Virus record (IMG/VR): IMGVR_UViG_3300044639_001193
Location: 35,751-99,750 of that record
Direction: 5' to 3' (one strand)
DNA: 64,000 nucleotides
Origin: a virus
In this document: positions 57,073 to 64,000 of the stretch, piece by piece
How positions within the stretch are numbered: the first letter of the stretch is position 1
Layout: the number at the start of each line of letters is the position of its first letter
Made by a program: the position numbers and the translations under genes
Notes under the pieces: generated by a model
What the model was told of the DNA's origin: nothing
The model's database searches: none
What the model saw: only the letters and a program-made list of their open reading frames with translations

Positions 57073-57543
57073 TTACAAATTTTCTCGGTAGTCCAAGGCA
57101 TCTACGCTTAGGCCATGCTGGTAGCGCCACCGCCAGTTGTTGGTGCGCTCAGCGGTGACCTTCCTGTGACAGTTAGAGCAACGGACTTCCCCATACTCAA
57201 GTTCAGCCTTGATACGCTCAAGCGGTAGCACGTCTCGTATGGCGTTGTTTATCCCAAAGTTCTTTTCCAAAAGATGGTCAAAGTCCAAAACCACAATGTC
57301 TGTCTCTCCGCAGTCCACGCAAGGATGCGTACTGTAGTACTCGGCTAAAAAGAGTCTAATAACTTTTTTGCGTTTCTTACGGTTTTCATAAATATTGTCT
57401 AACCTGTCTACGCGGGTATCCTCGTAGTTTTCTCGTTGGTAGTCGCCTTGACAGGTTCTGCAATAAGGTTGCACACCACTGGCTCTTTTCTTATTAAAAT
57501 CTGTCAATGGTTTTTCTGTTTTGCAACGATTGCAGGTTTTCAT
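57073..57543 (-). CDS. HNH endonuclease with two zinc knuckles
   Basis: A 156-residue protein. N-terminus: CNRCKTEKPLTDFNKKRASG...CRTCQ, a zinc finger of the type common in phage HNH proteins; then CVDCGETDIVVLDFDH and RCSNCHRKVTAERT, the HNH core. Probably a homing or packaging-associated endonuclease. It is transcribed away from the plus-strand genes behind it. The reading frame is intact. Confidence 0.75.
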   Translation of the reverse strand: MKTCNRCKTEKPLTDFNKKRASGVQPYCRTCQGDYQRENYEDTRVDRLDNIYENRKKRKKVIRLFLAEYYSTHPCVDCGETDIVVLDFDHLLEKNFGINNAIRDVLPLERIKAELEYGEVRCSNCHRKVTAERTNNWRWRYQHGLSVDALDYRENL

Positions 57544-57573
57544 GGGTTCACCATACAGAACAATCTTAAAGGG

Positions 57574-57587
57574 TGCAAAATAGATAC
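57574..57587 (+). promoter_or_regulatory. Leaderless-type promoter site between divergent genes
   Basis: TG followed by CAAAAT lies six bases before the ATG of the next plus-strand gene and no Shine-Dalgarno is present. The site sits in the 44-base gap to the minus-strand HNH gene. Confidence 0.4.
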
Positions 57588-57749
57588 ATGTTATCTCAGG
57601 CAGAGTTTAATCCCATGACACAAAGCAAAGAAGCCATGCCAGAGAGTTCTAAGTTTGATGGTCCTAAAGGTTTAACTATTTCTAACGTTCAAGATAAATT
57701 TGCTGCTAACAGTCATACGTCCTTACCAAAACCAGGATTTAGTTCATGA
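57588..57749 (+). CDS. Hypothetical small protein (53 residues)
   Basis: Begins MLSQAEFNPMTQSKEAMPE and is polar with no hydrophobic segment. The stop overlaps the next start by four bases. Supported by a leaderless-type promoter; no family. Confidence 0.5.
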   Translation: MLSQAEFNPMTQSKEAMPESSKFDGPKGLTISNVQDKFAANSHTSLPKPGFSS

Positions 57750-57949
57750 ACGATGTAATTGAACAAGTAGAGTTAACAGCCACTGACCGCTGCGACAAGT
57801 GCGGTGCACGAGCAATGGTTAGGGCAACGTTAAAAACAGGTGAACTGTACTTCTGCGGACACCACGCAAAAGAAACTGGCTACACACTAGTCCTTCAGGC
57901 TTTAGAGGTTTATGACCCAGAAGGACTTTTAAAATATGAAGACCGATAA
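57746..57949 (+). CDS. DUF7455-like zinc protein
   Basis: A 67-residue protein: DRCDKCGARAMVRATLKTG and YFCGHHAKETGY match the C-x2-C ... C-x-H-H pattern of DUF7455, a zinc-binding protein widespread in actinobacteria and their phages. Its function is unknown. It supports the host assignment. Confidence 0.8.
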   Translation: MNDVIEQVELTATDRCDKCGARAMVRATLKTGELYFCGHHAKETGYTLVLQALEVYDPEGLLKYEDR

Positions 57950-58085
57950 TGAATTAACACAGGTTGACTACTACAAGTTATGGCAACCGATTTCTGGTCA
58001 ACAGTTTTACGGGCTAGGAATGTATGGAGCAGTTAAACAAGATATGGGTAAGTACGATAAAGAGAATTTGGATAAAACATCATGA
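57936..58085 (+). CDS. Small hypothetical protein (49 residues)
   Basis: Begins MKTDNELTQVDYYKLWQPIS. Polar, with tyrosines and a lysine-rich end. Overlaps both neighbours by 14 and 4 bases. No family. Confidence 0.5.
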   Translation: MKTDNELTQVDYYKLWQPISGQQFYGLGMYGAVKQDMGKYDKENLDKTS

Positions 58086-58393
58086 GTAATCTTAGTCACC
58101 AGTTTGATGGTCAGAAGGCAGCCTGGGAAGACATACAGCGTCGTCGTTATGCTCGCAAACAAGGTGTCTCAGGATTCATTGGTAACGGCTATTGGTTCTT
58201 TAACTACCCAAACATGGTAGGTGGAATTGGTTCTGGAACAATCATTCAATCCCAAACTGGAGAAGATAAAAAAGATTTAGGACAAAACTTAGGTGTTGGT
58301 GCAGAAAACCTTGACGCAATGGCTGGAAACTCTACGGGTATGGGCGAAGGCGGAACCGCAGTAACTGGTGACACAGGTGGAGCGGTGGCGTGA
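58082..58393 (+). CDS. Hypothetical 103-residue protein
   Basis: An aromatic, glycine-rich protein (QHQ..AWEDIQRRRYARKQ, FFNYPNMVGGIGSGTIIQSQ) with a glycine/threonine-rich end. It overlaps neighbours by four bases. No family; composition suits a structural or capsid-decorating role. Confidence 0.5.
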   Translation: MSNLSHQFDGQKAAWEDIQRRRYARKQGVSGFIGNGYWFFNYPNMVGGIGSGTIIQSQTGEDKKDLGQNLGVGAENLDAMAGNSTGMGEGGTAVTGDTGGAVA

Positions 58394-58602
58394 GCAACCA
58401 ACTCAACCGTAAACTTTTAAAGATAAATAACCGCACAAGCACCACACAGCGTTTTGAAGCCGCTAAACCTGTTGTAAAGAGTGAAACACGTGCATCTATC
58501 TTTGCGTGGGCAAGTCGCGGTAGAGGCGTACAAGGAGAGTCCACTAACTCTCAAGACAACAACTCAAAACAAATTATTAATAAACTAAGAAAACCAATGT
58601 AA
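58390..58602 (+). CDS. Hypothetical 70-residue protein
   Basis: A GTG-start, basic protein (MSNQLNRKLLKINNRTSTTQ) overlapping the upstream stop by four bases. No family match. It ends before the gene for the large secreted protein. Confidence 0.5.
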   Translation: MSNQLNRKLLKINNRTSTTQRFEAAKPVVKSETRASIFAWASRGRGVQGESTNSQDNNSKQIINKLRKPM

Positions 58603-58652
58603 CTTCTGCTTTAATATACAGAGAGAGCGTTATAGTTATCCGAGGGGAAAAC

Positions 58653-61112
58653 TTGAAAGCACTGCGTACTATCGCAGCACTATTTGTCGCATTATCCGCA
58701 TCCTTATTACCTTCAATATTTGCAGAATCTGCCCACGGTAATTCACCTAACCCTGGGTTAACCGCCGAAGTCTATGACGTACTTGGGCAAAATGGTGCTC
58801 CCTTTATTCCACAAGGACAATCACCTGTGCTTGTTACTACGGTTCCTAACGTTTCTTTTGACTGGGATAGCGGAAGTGTTCTTGGCGGCCCAAGCGAAGA
58901 TGTAATTGTTCGCTTTATTGGGTACATAACAAGCCCAACAACACAAACTGTTTTATTTTCAACAGATGCAGATGATGGTACTCGTCTTTACATTGACGGA
59001 AGTCTTATAGCGGATGATTGGGTAGATAAAGGTGGTGGAGGAACTACAAGCGCACCCATCTCTTTTACCGCAGGAGTTTCCCGTTCTATTGAACTTATGT
59101 ACTACGAAAATGGTGGGGGAGCGAGAGCCGTTCTTTTGTGGGACCAAGGAGGTGGAACGAATGTTGTTCCTTCTTCAGCATTTACAACTTCACCAACAGT
59201 AGTTATACCACCAGAGGTACTAACCATAGGTGCGCCAACAAACTTAACAGTAGTTGATGGTCCTACTTCTGCATTACTCACCTGGAACGCTCCTACGGAT
59301 GGAAATAGACAACCAGAACGCTACGCTATTAGTTTTACGTGTGATGGTTGCAATGGTTGGGGAATTGCCACAGGAAACGTGGGAGACGCTAATGCACTAA
59401 ATACGACGATAACAATTAACCATTCGTTGCTTGAGTCTTTAAAGCCAAGCGGTACGGTGTGGTCATTTCATATTAGGTCAGATAACGATACATTAGCACT
59501 TTACTCTGCAAACTCAAATGTTGTTACATTAAAAATTGGAAAAACTGCAGAAGAAATTGCTGCAGAGCAGGCAGCATCTGAGGCCGCTATAGCAGCCGCT
59601 ACCGCAGAAGCAGCAAGGATTACAGAAATAGCAAGATTAGCAGAAGTTGCACGACTAGCAGAAGTTGCCAGATTAGCAGAGGTTGCAAGATTGGCTGAAG
59701 TTGCAAGACTTGCAGAAGTTGCAAGATTGGCTGAAGTAGCACGACTTCAAGCAGAAGCAGCAGCAGTATTGGCGGCACAGCAAGAGGCTGCAAGAATCGC
59801 AGCCATCACTGCAGAAGTTGCCAGACTCGCAGAAGTTGCCAGACTCGCAGAAGTTGCCAGATTAGCAGAAGTGGAAAGACTTGCAGAAATTGCTAGGTTA
59901 GCAGAAGCAGCAAGGATTACAGAAATAGCAAGATTAGCAGAAGTTGCACGACTAGCAGAGGTGGCAAGGCTTGCAGAAGCAGAAAGACTTGAGGCTGCAA
60001 GAATAGCAGCAGCGGTTGAGGCTGCTCGCGTAGCAGCAGAAGTTGAGGCTGCAAGAATTGCTGCTGAAGTTGAGGCTGCAAGACTAGCAGCAGAAGCAGC
60101 AGCCAAAGCAGAGGCTGCAAGAATTGCTGCAGAACAAGAGGCTGCTCGTGTAGAAGCAGAAAGAATTGCAGCGGAAGAAGCCGCAAAGAAAGCAGAAGCA
60201 GAAAGACTTGCTGCAGAAGCAGCAGCAGCGAAGGCTGAAGCAGAACGAATTGCTGCTGAAGAAGCAAAAGCCAAAGCAGAAGCAGAAGCAGAAGCAAAAG
60301 CCAAAGCAGAAGAAGAACGATTAGCAGCGGAAGCAAAGGCTAAGGCTGAAGCGGAAGCAAAAGCCGCAGAAGAAGCAAAGGCCAAAGCCGATGCAGAAGC
60401 CAAGGCTGCTGAAGAAGCAAGACTAAAAGCAGAAGCAGAAGCAAAGGCTGCGGCAGATGCTGCTGCAAAAGCAGAGGCAGACCGTCTAGCAGCAGAAGCA
60501 GCATCAAAGGCAAGGGCTGAAGCAGATGCAAGGGCTGCTGCTGAAGCAGCACGAGTTGCTGAGGCAAAAGCAGCAGCAGAAAAACTTGCAGAACAGGAAG
60601 CGCTGAAGAAGGCGGCAGAAGAAGGTAAACTAAGTGAAGAACAAAAAACCGTTATTGCAACTGAGTTAATTGCATCAGTTGCTCCTGGAGAATCAATTTC
60701 CGCTGCAGCAATCAAAGAAGCAGGCATTGAGTATAAGGATTTACCTCCAGAGACTCCCGTAGATGTTCGTACCGATGAGCAAGGAAACGCAGTAGTTATT
60801 TCTGCTGAAGTTGCTGCACAAGTTGAACTGCTACAAGACCCTGGAGCCTTACTTGCCGAAGCATTTTCTGACCCAGGAGCAGCATTAGCAGCCCTTGGAA
60901 GTATTGGCGCCGACATGTCTACCGAAGAACGGGAAGAGGCAACCGACATGGTTGTTGCAACGGTTGTTGCCGCAGGTGCTGCTATGAACGCAGTTGGTGC
61001 AGCAGCAGGTTCTACTGGAAGTTCATCTTCTGGTGGAAGTAGTGGAGGCGGAAGTTCTGGTGGTGGAGGCTCATCAGGTGAGAGTAAAGGCGTAAGGAGA
61101 CGAAAGCCATGA
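58653..61112 (+). CDS. Large secreted PA14 / fibronectin / coiled-coil protein
   Basis: An 819-residue protein starting at TTG behind GAGGGGAAAAC. A signal peptide (residues 1-25) is followed by a PA14 domain (residues about 35-180; FSTDADDGTRLYIDG is its metal/sugar-facing loop) and a fibronectin type III domain (about 195-290). Then comes a long Ala/Glu/Arg coiled-coil of about 350 residues made of repeated LAEVAR and later KAEAEAKA units, and a C-terminal Ser/Gly tail (GSSSSGGSSGGGSSGG). No sortase signal. It may be a surface adhesin or exclusion protein of lysogens, or a virion fibre. Confidence 0.7.
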   Translation: MKALRTIAALFVALSASLLPSIFAESAHGNSPNPGLTAEVYDVLGQNGAPFIPQGQSPVLVTTVPNVSFDWDSGSVLGGPSEDVIVRFIGYITSPTTQTVLFSTDADDGTRLYIDGSLIADDWVDKGGGGTTSAPISFTAGVSRSIELMYYENGGGARAVLLWDQGGGTNVVPSSAFTTSPTVVIPPEVLTIGAPTNLTVVDGPTSALLTWNAPTDGNRQPERYAISFTCDGCNGWGIATGNVGDANALNTTITINHSLLESLKPSGTVWSFHIRSDNDTLALYSANSNVVTLKIGKTAEEIAAEQAASEAAIAAATAEAARITEIARLAEVARLAEVARLAEVARLAEVARLAEVARLAEVARLQAEAAAVLAAQQEAARIAAITAEVARLAEVARLAEVARLAEVERLAEIARLAEAARITEIARLAEVARLAEVARLAEAERLEAARIAAAVEAARVAAEVEAARIAAEVEAARLAAEAAAKAEAARIAAEQEAARVEAERIAAEEAAKKAEAERLAAEAAAAKAEAERIAAEEAKAKAEAEAEAKAKAEEERLAAEAKAKAEAEAKAAEEAKAKADAEAKAAEEARLKAEAEAKAAADAAAKAEADRLAAEAASKARAEADARAAAEAARVAEAKAAAEKLAEQEALKKAAEEGKLSEEQKTVIATELIASVAPGESISAAAIKEAGIEYKDLPPETPVDVRTDEQGNAVVISAEVAAQVELLQDPGALLAEAFSDPGAALAALGSIGADMSTEEREEATDMVVATVVAAGAAMNAVGAAAGSTGSSSSGGSSGGGSSGGGGSSGESKGVRRRKP
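59631..59995. repeat. LAEVAR-coding 18-base repeat array
   Basis: Many copies of an 18-base unit (GCAAGATTAGCAGAAGTT and variants) that encodes LAEVAR hexapeptides, in two blocks separated by about 60 bases, grading into longer Ala/Glu units. Repeats differ in codon use, so recent slippage is partial. A hexapeptide period in a helical array is unusual for coiled coils, which normally follow sevens or elevens. Confidence 0.75.
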
Positions 61113-61273
61113 AAGTACTAAAAGACATGATTGACCAACTATGGACTCTGCTTGGCATGTTTATTGCTTGGGTAGTTTTAGACGGAAGCGCTAAAACCAT
61201 TGTTGGATACGCAATCATTGCAACACTATTTGCATGGGCTATTACGTATCCCCTGCGTAACCGCGACGAATAA
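61109..61273 (+). CDS. Small membrane protein (54 residues)
   Basis: Starts MKVLKDMIDQLWTLLG and has two hydrophobic segments (LWTLLGMFIAWVVL and IVGYAIIATLFAWAITY). It overlaps the stop of the large secreted gene by four bases. A holin- or anti-holin-like role is possible. Confidence 0.55.
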   Translation: MKVLKDMIDQLWTLLGMFIAWVVLDGSAKTIVGYAIIATLFAWAITYPLRNRDE

Positions 61274-61314
61274 GAGACCATTACTTCTGAGTTGGGCAAT
61301 TAGTAAGGAGTAAC

Positions 61315-61506
61315 ATGGATATCAACGCACTTAAGGCTGCAGGAGCAACTTGGCTCCGTGCATCAGTTGCTGCTGTTGCAGCGCTTTATATGTCTGGAAT
61401 TTCGGACCCAAAGACTTTGGCTAATGCTTTTATTGCAGGTCTACTTGGACCAGCAGCAAAGTTTGTAAATCCAAAAGACCCATCATACGGTTTCGGCAAG
61501 AAGTAA
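61315..61506 (+). CDS. Small membrane protein (63 residues)
   Basis: A protein with one to two hydrophobic segments (ATWLRASVAAVAALYMSG, LANAFIAGLLGPAAKFV). AAGGAG lies before the ATG. Typical of small phage holin-like or tail-anchor proteins; not assigned. Confidence 0.55.
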   Translation: MDINALKAAGATWLRASVAAVAALYMSGISDPKTLANAFIAGLLGPAAKFVNPKDPSYGFGKK

Positions 61507-61524
61507 TTTAGAGGAGATGCACCA

Positions 61525-61905
61525 GTGACAAGTACCTTTGCAACTATTGGCATTGTCGCTGGTGCTCTCATTAGCCTAGGAGTGCTCTTGAGTCCGTTTT
61601 ACAAGAAAGTAAAACGTTGGGCTGCATGGATGGAGCGCTTCATGCGTGACTGGGAAGGCGAAGAAGAGTCTCCAGGACGGGATGCAGTTCCAGGAATCAT
61701 GGAACGTATGAACCGTATGGATGGAGAACTTAGCCAAAATGGTGGATATACCACTGTTAAAGACCGAGTAGACCGTCTTTACGAAAATCAAACAAAGGTT
61801 ATTGAAACTCAAGATAAGTTGCTTGATGCTTTTGTAGAGATGGGTGAGCGCCTAATTAACATTGAAAATTGTTTGACGCATACCACATCAGAACCAAAAA
61901 ACTAA
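61525..61905 (+). CDS. Membrane-anchored coiled-coil protein
   Basis: A 126-residue GTG-start protein with an N-terminal hydrophobic segment (TIGIVAGALISLGVLLSP) and a charged helical remainder with heptad-like stretches (VKDRVDRLYENQTKVIETQD). AGAGGAG precedes the start. Perhaps a spanin-like or holin-accessory protein; no motif confirms it. Confidence 0.55.
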   Translation: MTSTFATIGIVAGALISLGVLLSPFYKKVKRWAAWMERFMRDWEGEEESPGRDAVPGIMERMNRMDGELSQNGGYTTVKDRVDRLYENQTKVIETQDKLLDAFVEMGERLINIENCLTHTTSEPKN

Positions 61906-61919
61906 GGGAAGATTAGACC

Positions 61920-62525
61920 ATGTCACAGATGAACAGAGTAACCGCAGGCCATGGCTCTAGCGGCAATCCATTTAATTGGCTTGGTAGCAAAAGGTCTGGT
62001 CGTCTTAATGCTATGCAACAAGGTATTGCAAGTGCTGCGTCACAACAGGCTGACCAAGAACATGACATACGTCGCATGGTTACGAAACATGTTCTTGCAA
62101 AAGATATGCACAGCCATGTTTACAAAGGTGCTCAAGGTGAAACTCCTATTACTATGGACTACGAAGGTATCCAAACTGGTAGCGTAAAAAAAGCCAGTAA
62201 AACTCGTGCGCCAAAAGCAGAGGCTCCACAAGCGGCAGAGGCTCCAACAGAAACTAAAGCGCCTGAAGCACCAGCGGCTACTCATAGCACTGGACAAGTT
62301 ATTGCTACAAATATTCCAACTAATCCTGGTGAGTGGAAGGGCGGAACTGTACAGCGTAATCCAAAAACAAAAAGAGCAGAAGCCAATCCAGCCTACAGAG
62401 ACTTTAAAACACGCAAACAACATTTTGACACAAGCATTGCAACACAAACAGGTCACTTTGCTGTTAAACCAGAAATTAAAATTCCTAATTACGCACGTAA
62501 GGCTATGCAGCCAAAAAAGGGGTAG
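61920..62525 (+). CDS. Alanine/proline/lysine-rich protein
   Basis: A 201-residue protein: a basic first part (SGRLNAMQQGIASAASQQAD), a disordered Ala/Pro/Glu middle (EAPQAAEAPTETKAPEAP) and a lysine-rich end. No recognised domain. Its composition resembles scaffold or internal virion proteins; GGGAAGATTAG lies before the ATG. Confidence 0.5.
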   Translation: MSQMNRVTAGHGSSGNPFNWLGSKRSGRLNAMQQGIASAASQQADQEHDIRRMVTKHVLAKDMHSHVYKGAQGETPITMDYEGIQTGSVKKASKTRAPKAEAPQAAEAPTETKAPEAPAATHSTGQVIATNIPTNPGEWKGGTVQRNPKTKRAEANPAYRDFKTRKQHFDTSIATQTGHFAVKPEIKIPNYARKAMQPKKG

Positions 62526-62528
62526 TTA

Positions 62529-62810
62529 ATGGCAACTAAAAAAACTGCAGCATGGTCCCGTAGCGAGGGCAAGAACAAAAAAGGTGGCCTTAACGAAAAA
62601 GGTCGTAAGTCCTATGAGCGTGCACATCCAGGTTCTGATTTAAAACCTCCCGTTAAAAAAGAACAGGCTAAAAAGTCTCCTAAGTCTGCAGCACGTCGTA
62701 AGTCTTTTTGTGCAAGGATGGAAGGTATGAAGAAGGTTAATACGTCTGCAAAAACGGCGAATGACCCTAACAGCCGTATTAATAAATCGTTGAGAGCGTG
62801 GGATTGCTAA
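62529..62810 (+). CDS. DUF6321-like small protein
   Basis: A 93-residue basic protein with AAWSRSEGKNKKGGLNEKGR and RKSFCARMEGMKK then NDPNSRINKSLRAWDC, a close match to the DUF6321 family of phage-encoded proteins of unknown role, seen near structural genes. The segment reads as a full-length family copy. Start has TAGTTA before it; the adjacent gene overlaps its last base. Confidence 0.75.
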   Translation: MATKKTAAWSRSEGKNKKGGLNEKGRKSYERAHPGSDLKPPVKKEQAKKSPKSAARRKSFCARMEGMKKVNTSAKTANDPNSRINKSLRAWDC

Positions 62811-63103
62811 TGAAGTGTGCAAACTGTAAAAAAGATGCTTTTTATATTTACCAAATGACAGAAAAAACACAGGTTCTATATTGCAATGTACATTTGCCAA
62901 CTTTTTTAGAAAACGCAAAAAATGCTGGTCTTCTTAAGACAACTGACTCTTTTAAATCAGTTATTGAAGAAGGCTTAAAGAACATTGTTACCCCTAAAGT
63001 AGAAATTACTCCTGTAGAAGAACCAGTAGTTGACAAACTACAAGATGAAGAAGAAACAACCGAAGAGCCAAAGAAGAAAGCGACAAAGAAGAAGGCAGAA
63101 TAA
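62810..63103 (+). CDS. Small zinc-finger protein with acidic tail
   Basis: A 97-residue protein: MKCANCKKDAFYIYQ begins with a C-x2-C knuckle; YCNVHLPTF supplies further Cys and His. The rest is acidic then lysine-rich. It overlaps the DUF6321-like stop as TAATG; an upstream GTG is less likely. Confidence 0.6.
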   Translation: MKCANCKKDAFYIYQMTEKTQVLYCNVHLPTFLENAKNAGLLKTTDSFKSVIEEGLKNIVTPKVEITPVEEPVVDKLQDEEETTEEPKKKATKKKAE

Positions 63104-63334
63104 ATGCCTATCATTCGTAAGTTTGCAATTCAAGGCCATGCCATTCCCGCTATTTCCCATAGCCCTAGAGGGCCTTTTCCTCCAGAAGTGTTAGCCCAAC
63201 CACAAATGCACGTTGATGAACATCATTCTGATTCTTTACATGTTGGATTAGATGATGTTCGGTTCTTTAAGTGTAAAAATTGTGACGAGATTCTTCTTCA
63301 AGAAGAGTTAGATGAACACGAGTGTGACGAATAA
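63104..63334 (+). CDS. Small zinc-finger-like protein
   Basis: A 76-residue protein with FKCKNCDEILLQEELDEHECDE at the end, which is a C-x2-C ... H-x-C finger. The N-terminus is basic then proline/histidine-rich. No family; it ends the small-gene run before a structural gene. Confidence 0.55.
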   Translation: MPIIRKFAIQGHAIPAISHSPRGPFPPEVLAQPQMHVDEHHSDSLHVGLDDVRFFKCKNCDEILLQEELDEHECDE

Positions 63335-63377
63335 ACCCTGACATAGAGCAATTCTTCTTGGATACTACATACCAAGG

Positions 63378-63398
63378 TTCCCCTAAGCGCATGGGGAA
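63378..63398 (+). other. Stem-loop in the leader of the last gene
   Basis: TTCCCC and GGGGAA form a six-base stem with a nine-base loop in the 96-base gap before the structural gene, 32 bases upstream of its ATG. It could be part of a promoter/leader or a weak terminator of the small-gene block. Confidence 0.35.
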
Positions 63399-63430
63399 AT
63401 TAACACCTCTATAGAGAAAGAAGAAAATAA

Positions 63431-64000
63431 ATGGCAACGAATAACAACGGAAACTTGCTTGATGATTTAGGCGAGGTAGCAATTGATTTCGTATGGGGTA
63501 ATTTCCCTATTCAACCAAACGATGCTCGTCCAAACACAACTGCAGAACGTTTAGACCCAGCATTAGATAACCACATCATCGCTCTTTCAGGATGGGGCGG
63601 GTACCCACAGTTCACAGCAAACTCTGCTGGTGAAGATGTAGCAGGAGCAACTGACTACGTACTTGTACCTTCAGTAATTGGTTTGACAACAGCACTTGCA
63701 ACTGACGCAATGAAGGACGCATCACTTGTTCCTACAACTGCAACAGCAGCAACAAACGCTGCTAAAACAGCAACCGCAATTGCTCGTACTGCTGGAAGCA
63801 CAACTATCACAGTAACAGCAACATCCCACGGATTCTCAGTTGGTCAGAAGGTTGTTATTGCTAACTCAGGCGATGCAACAGCAAACGGCACATACACCGT
63901 TGCAACTTCAAGCACCAACTCATTTACTGCAACAGGTACAAACACTGATGTTCTTGCACTTACAGGACTATCAGCAACTGTTGTTGGTCTTGAAGGAACT
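63431..64000 (+). CDS. Structural protein, 3'-truncated by the window
   Basis: The frame is open to the right edge, at least 190 residues. It starts MATNNNGNLLDDLGEVAIDF with GAGAAAGAAG upstream. Middle residues are rich in threonine and alanine with a repeated strand pattern (STTITVTATSHGFSVGQKVV, ATANGTYTVATSSTN) similar to immunoglobulin-like decoration domains of capsid or tail proteins. Major structural proteins of this kind are usual near the capsid module, so the next genes outside the window are likely to be virion genes. Confidence 0.55.
   Translation, partial: MATNNNGNLLDDLGEVAIDFVWGNFPIQPNDARPNTTAERLDPALDNHIIALSGWGGYPQFTANSAGEDVAGATDYVLVPSVIGLTTALATDAMKDASLVPTTATAATNAAKTATAIARTAGSTTITVTATSHGFSVGQKVVIANSGDATANGTYTVATSSTNSFTATGTNTDVLALTGLSATVVGLEGT

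Noticed and set aside
59747-60949. 400-codon frame on the minus strand under the coiled-coil gene
   Set aside because: It is the antisense of the Ala/Glu repeat, giving a low-complexity Ala/Ser product; the plus-strand gene has the signal peptide, domains and Shine-Dalgarno.

Overview
The window is a stretch of a tailed bacteriophage genome (Caudoviricetes), probably a temperate myovirus of an actinobacterium. The contractile-tail call rests on adjacent gpD-like hub, gp25/gpW wedge, baseplate J, OB-fold spike and gpI-like genes at the left edge. The actinobacterial host is inferred from a WhiB-type regulator, a DUF7455-like zinc protein, a DUF6011-like C-terminus and leaderless start sites. 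The DNA is visibly AT-rich, which would suit an AT-rich (for example freshwater) actinobacterium; the host itself is inference. No terminase, portal, tape measure or recognisable lysogeny repressor lies in the window, so both ends of the genome are missing.

Layout. 1-5.9 kb (+): baseplate, spike and tail tip. 5.9-22.3 kb (+): a tightly overlapping replication and recombination operon (winged-helix initiator candidate, DnaC-like loader, DnaB-like helicase, primase, SNF2-like helicase, ssDNA-binding protein, family A DNA polymerase, RecA-like ATPase, several PD-(D/E)XK nucleases, dNMP kinase, RuvC) with a WhiB regulator. 22.3-28.2 kb (+): a SpoVS-like protein followed by about fifteen small, basic, low-complexity genes that look like accessory or virion cargo. 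28.2-34.2 kb (+): a nucleotidyltransferase, a HAD-like protein, a large TIM-barrel-like protein and a B12-dependent class II ribonucleotide reductase, ended by a strong bidirectional terminator. 34.3-47.5 kb (-): a secreted lysozyme-like protein and a tyrosine integrase with an unusual zinc-finger insert; then, behind a terminator, a long operon with a CobS-like MoxR ATPase, a CobT-like zincin/VWA protein, four tandem paralogous acidic proteins, an Api92-like protein and an HNH nuclease. 47.5-48.7 kb: a non-coding, AT-rich, repeat-rich region between divergent operons, the best candidate for an origin or control region. 48.7-55.95 kb (+): small genes, three of which share an identical N-terminal tag, then nucleases, a ParB-like protein, a CHAP endolysin, an HslV-like peptidase and a holin-like protein. 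55.95-57.5 kb (-): a secreted subtilase, an FmdB-type zinc ribbon and an HNH nuclease. 57.6-64 kb (+): small genes, a large secreted PA14/fibronectin/coiled-coil protein, membrane proteins and the start of a structural protein cut by the window edge.

The genes fit a phage that carries its own replisome, makes dNTPs by a cobalamin-dependent route, integrates by a tyrosine recombinase and lyses with an endolysin plus holin-like proteins. The least understood parts are the CobS/CobT-like operon with its family of acidic paralogues and repeated ELW(E/D) tails, the MSASDNLS-tagged proteins, and the HslV-like and subtilisin-like proteases. At six or seven sites a -10-like hexamer sits 6-7 bp before an ATG with no Shine-Dalgarno, which points to leaderless transcripts in the right half of the window.
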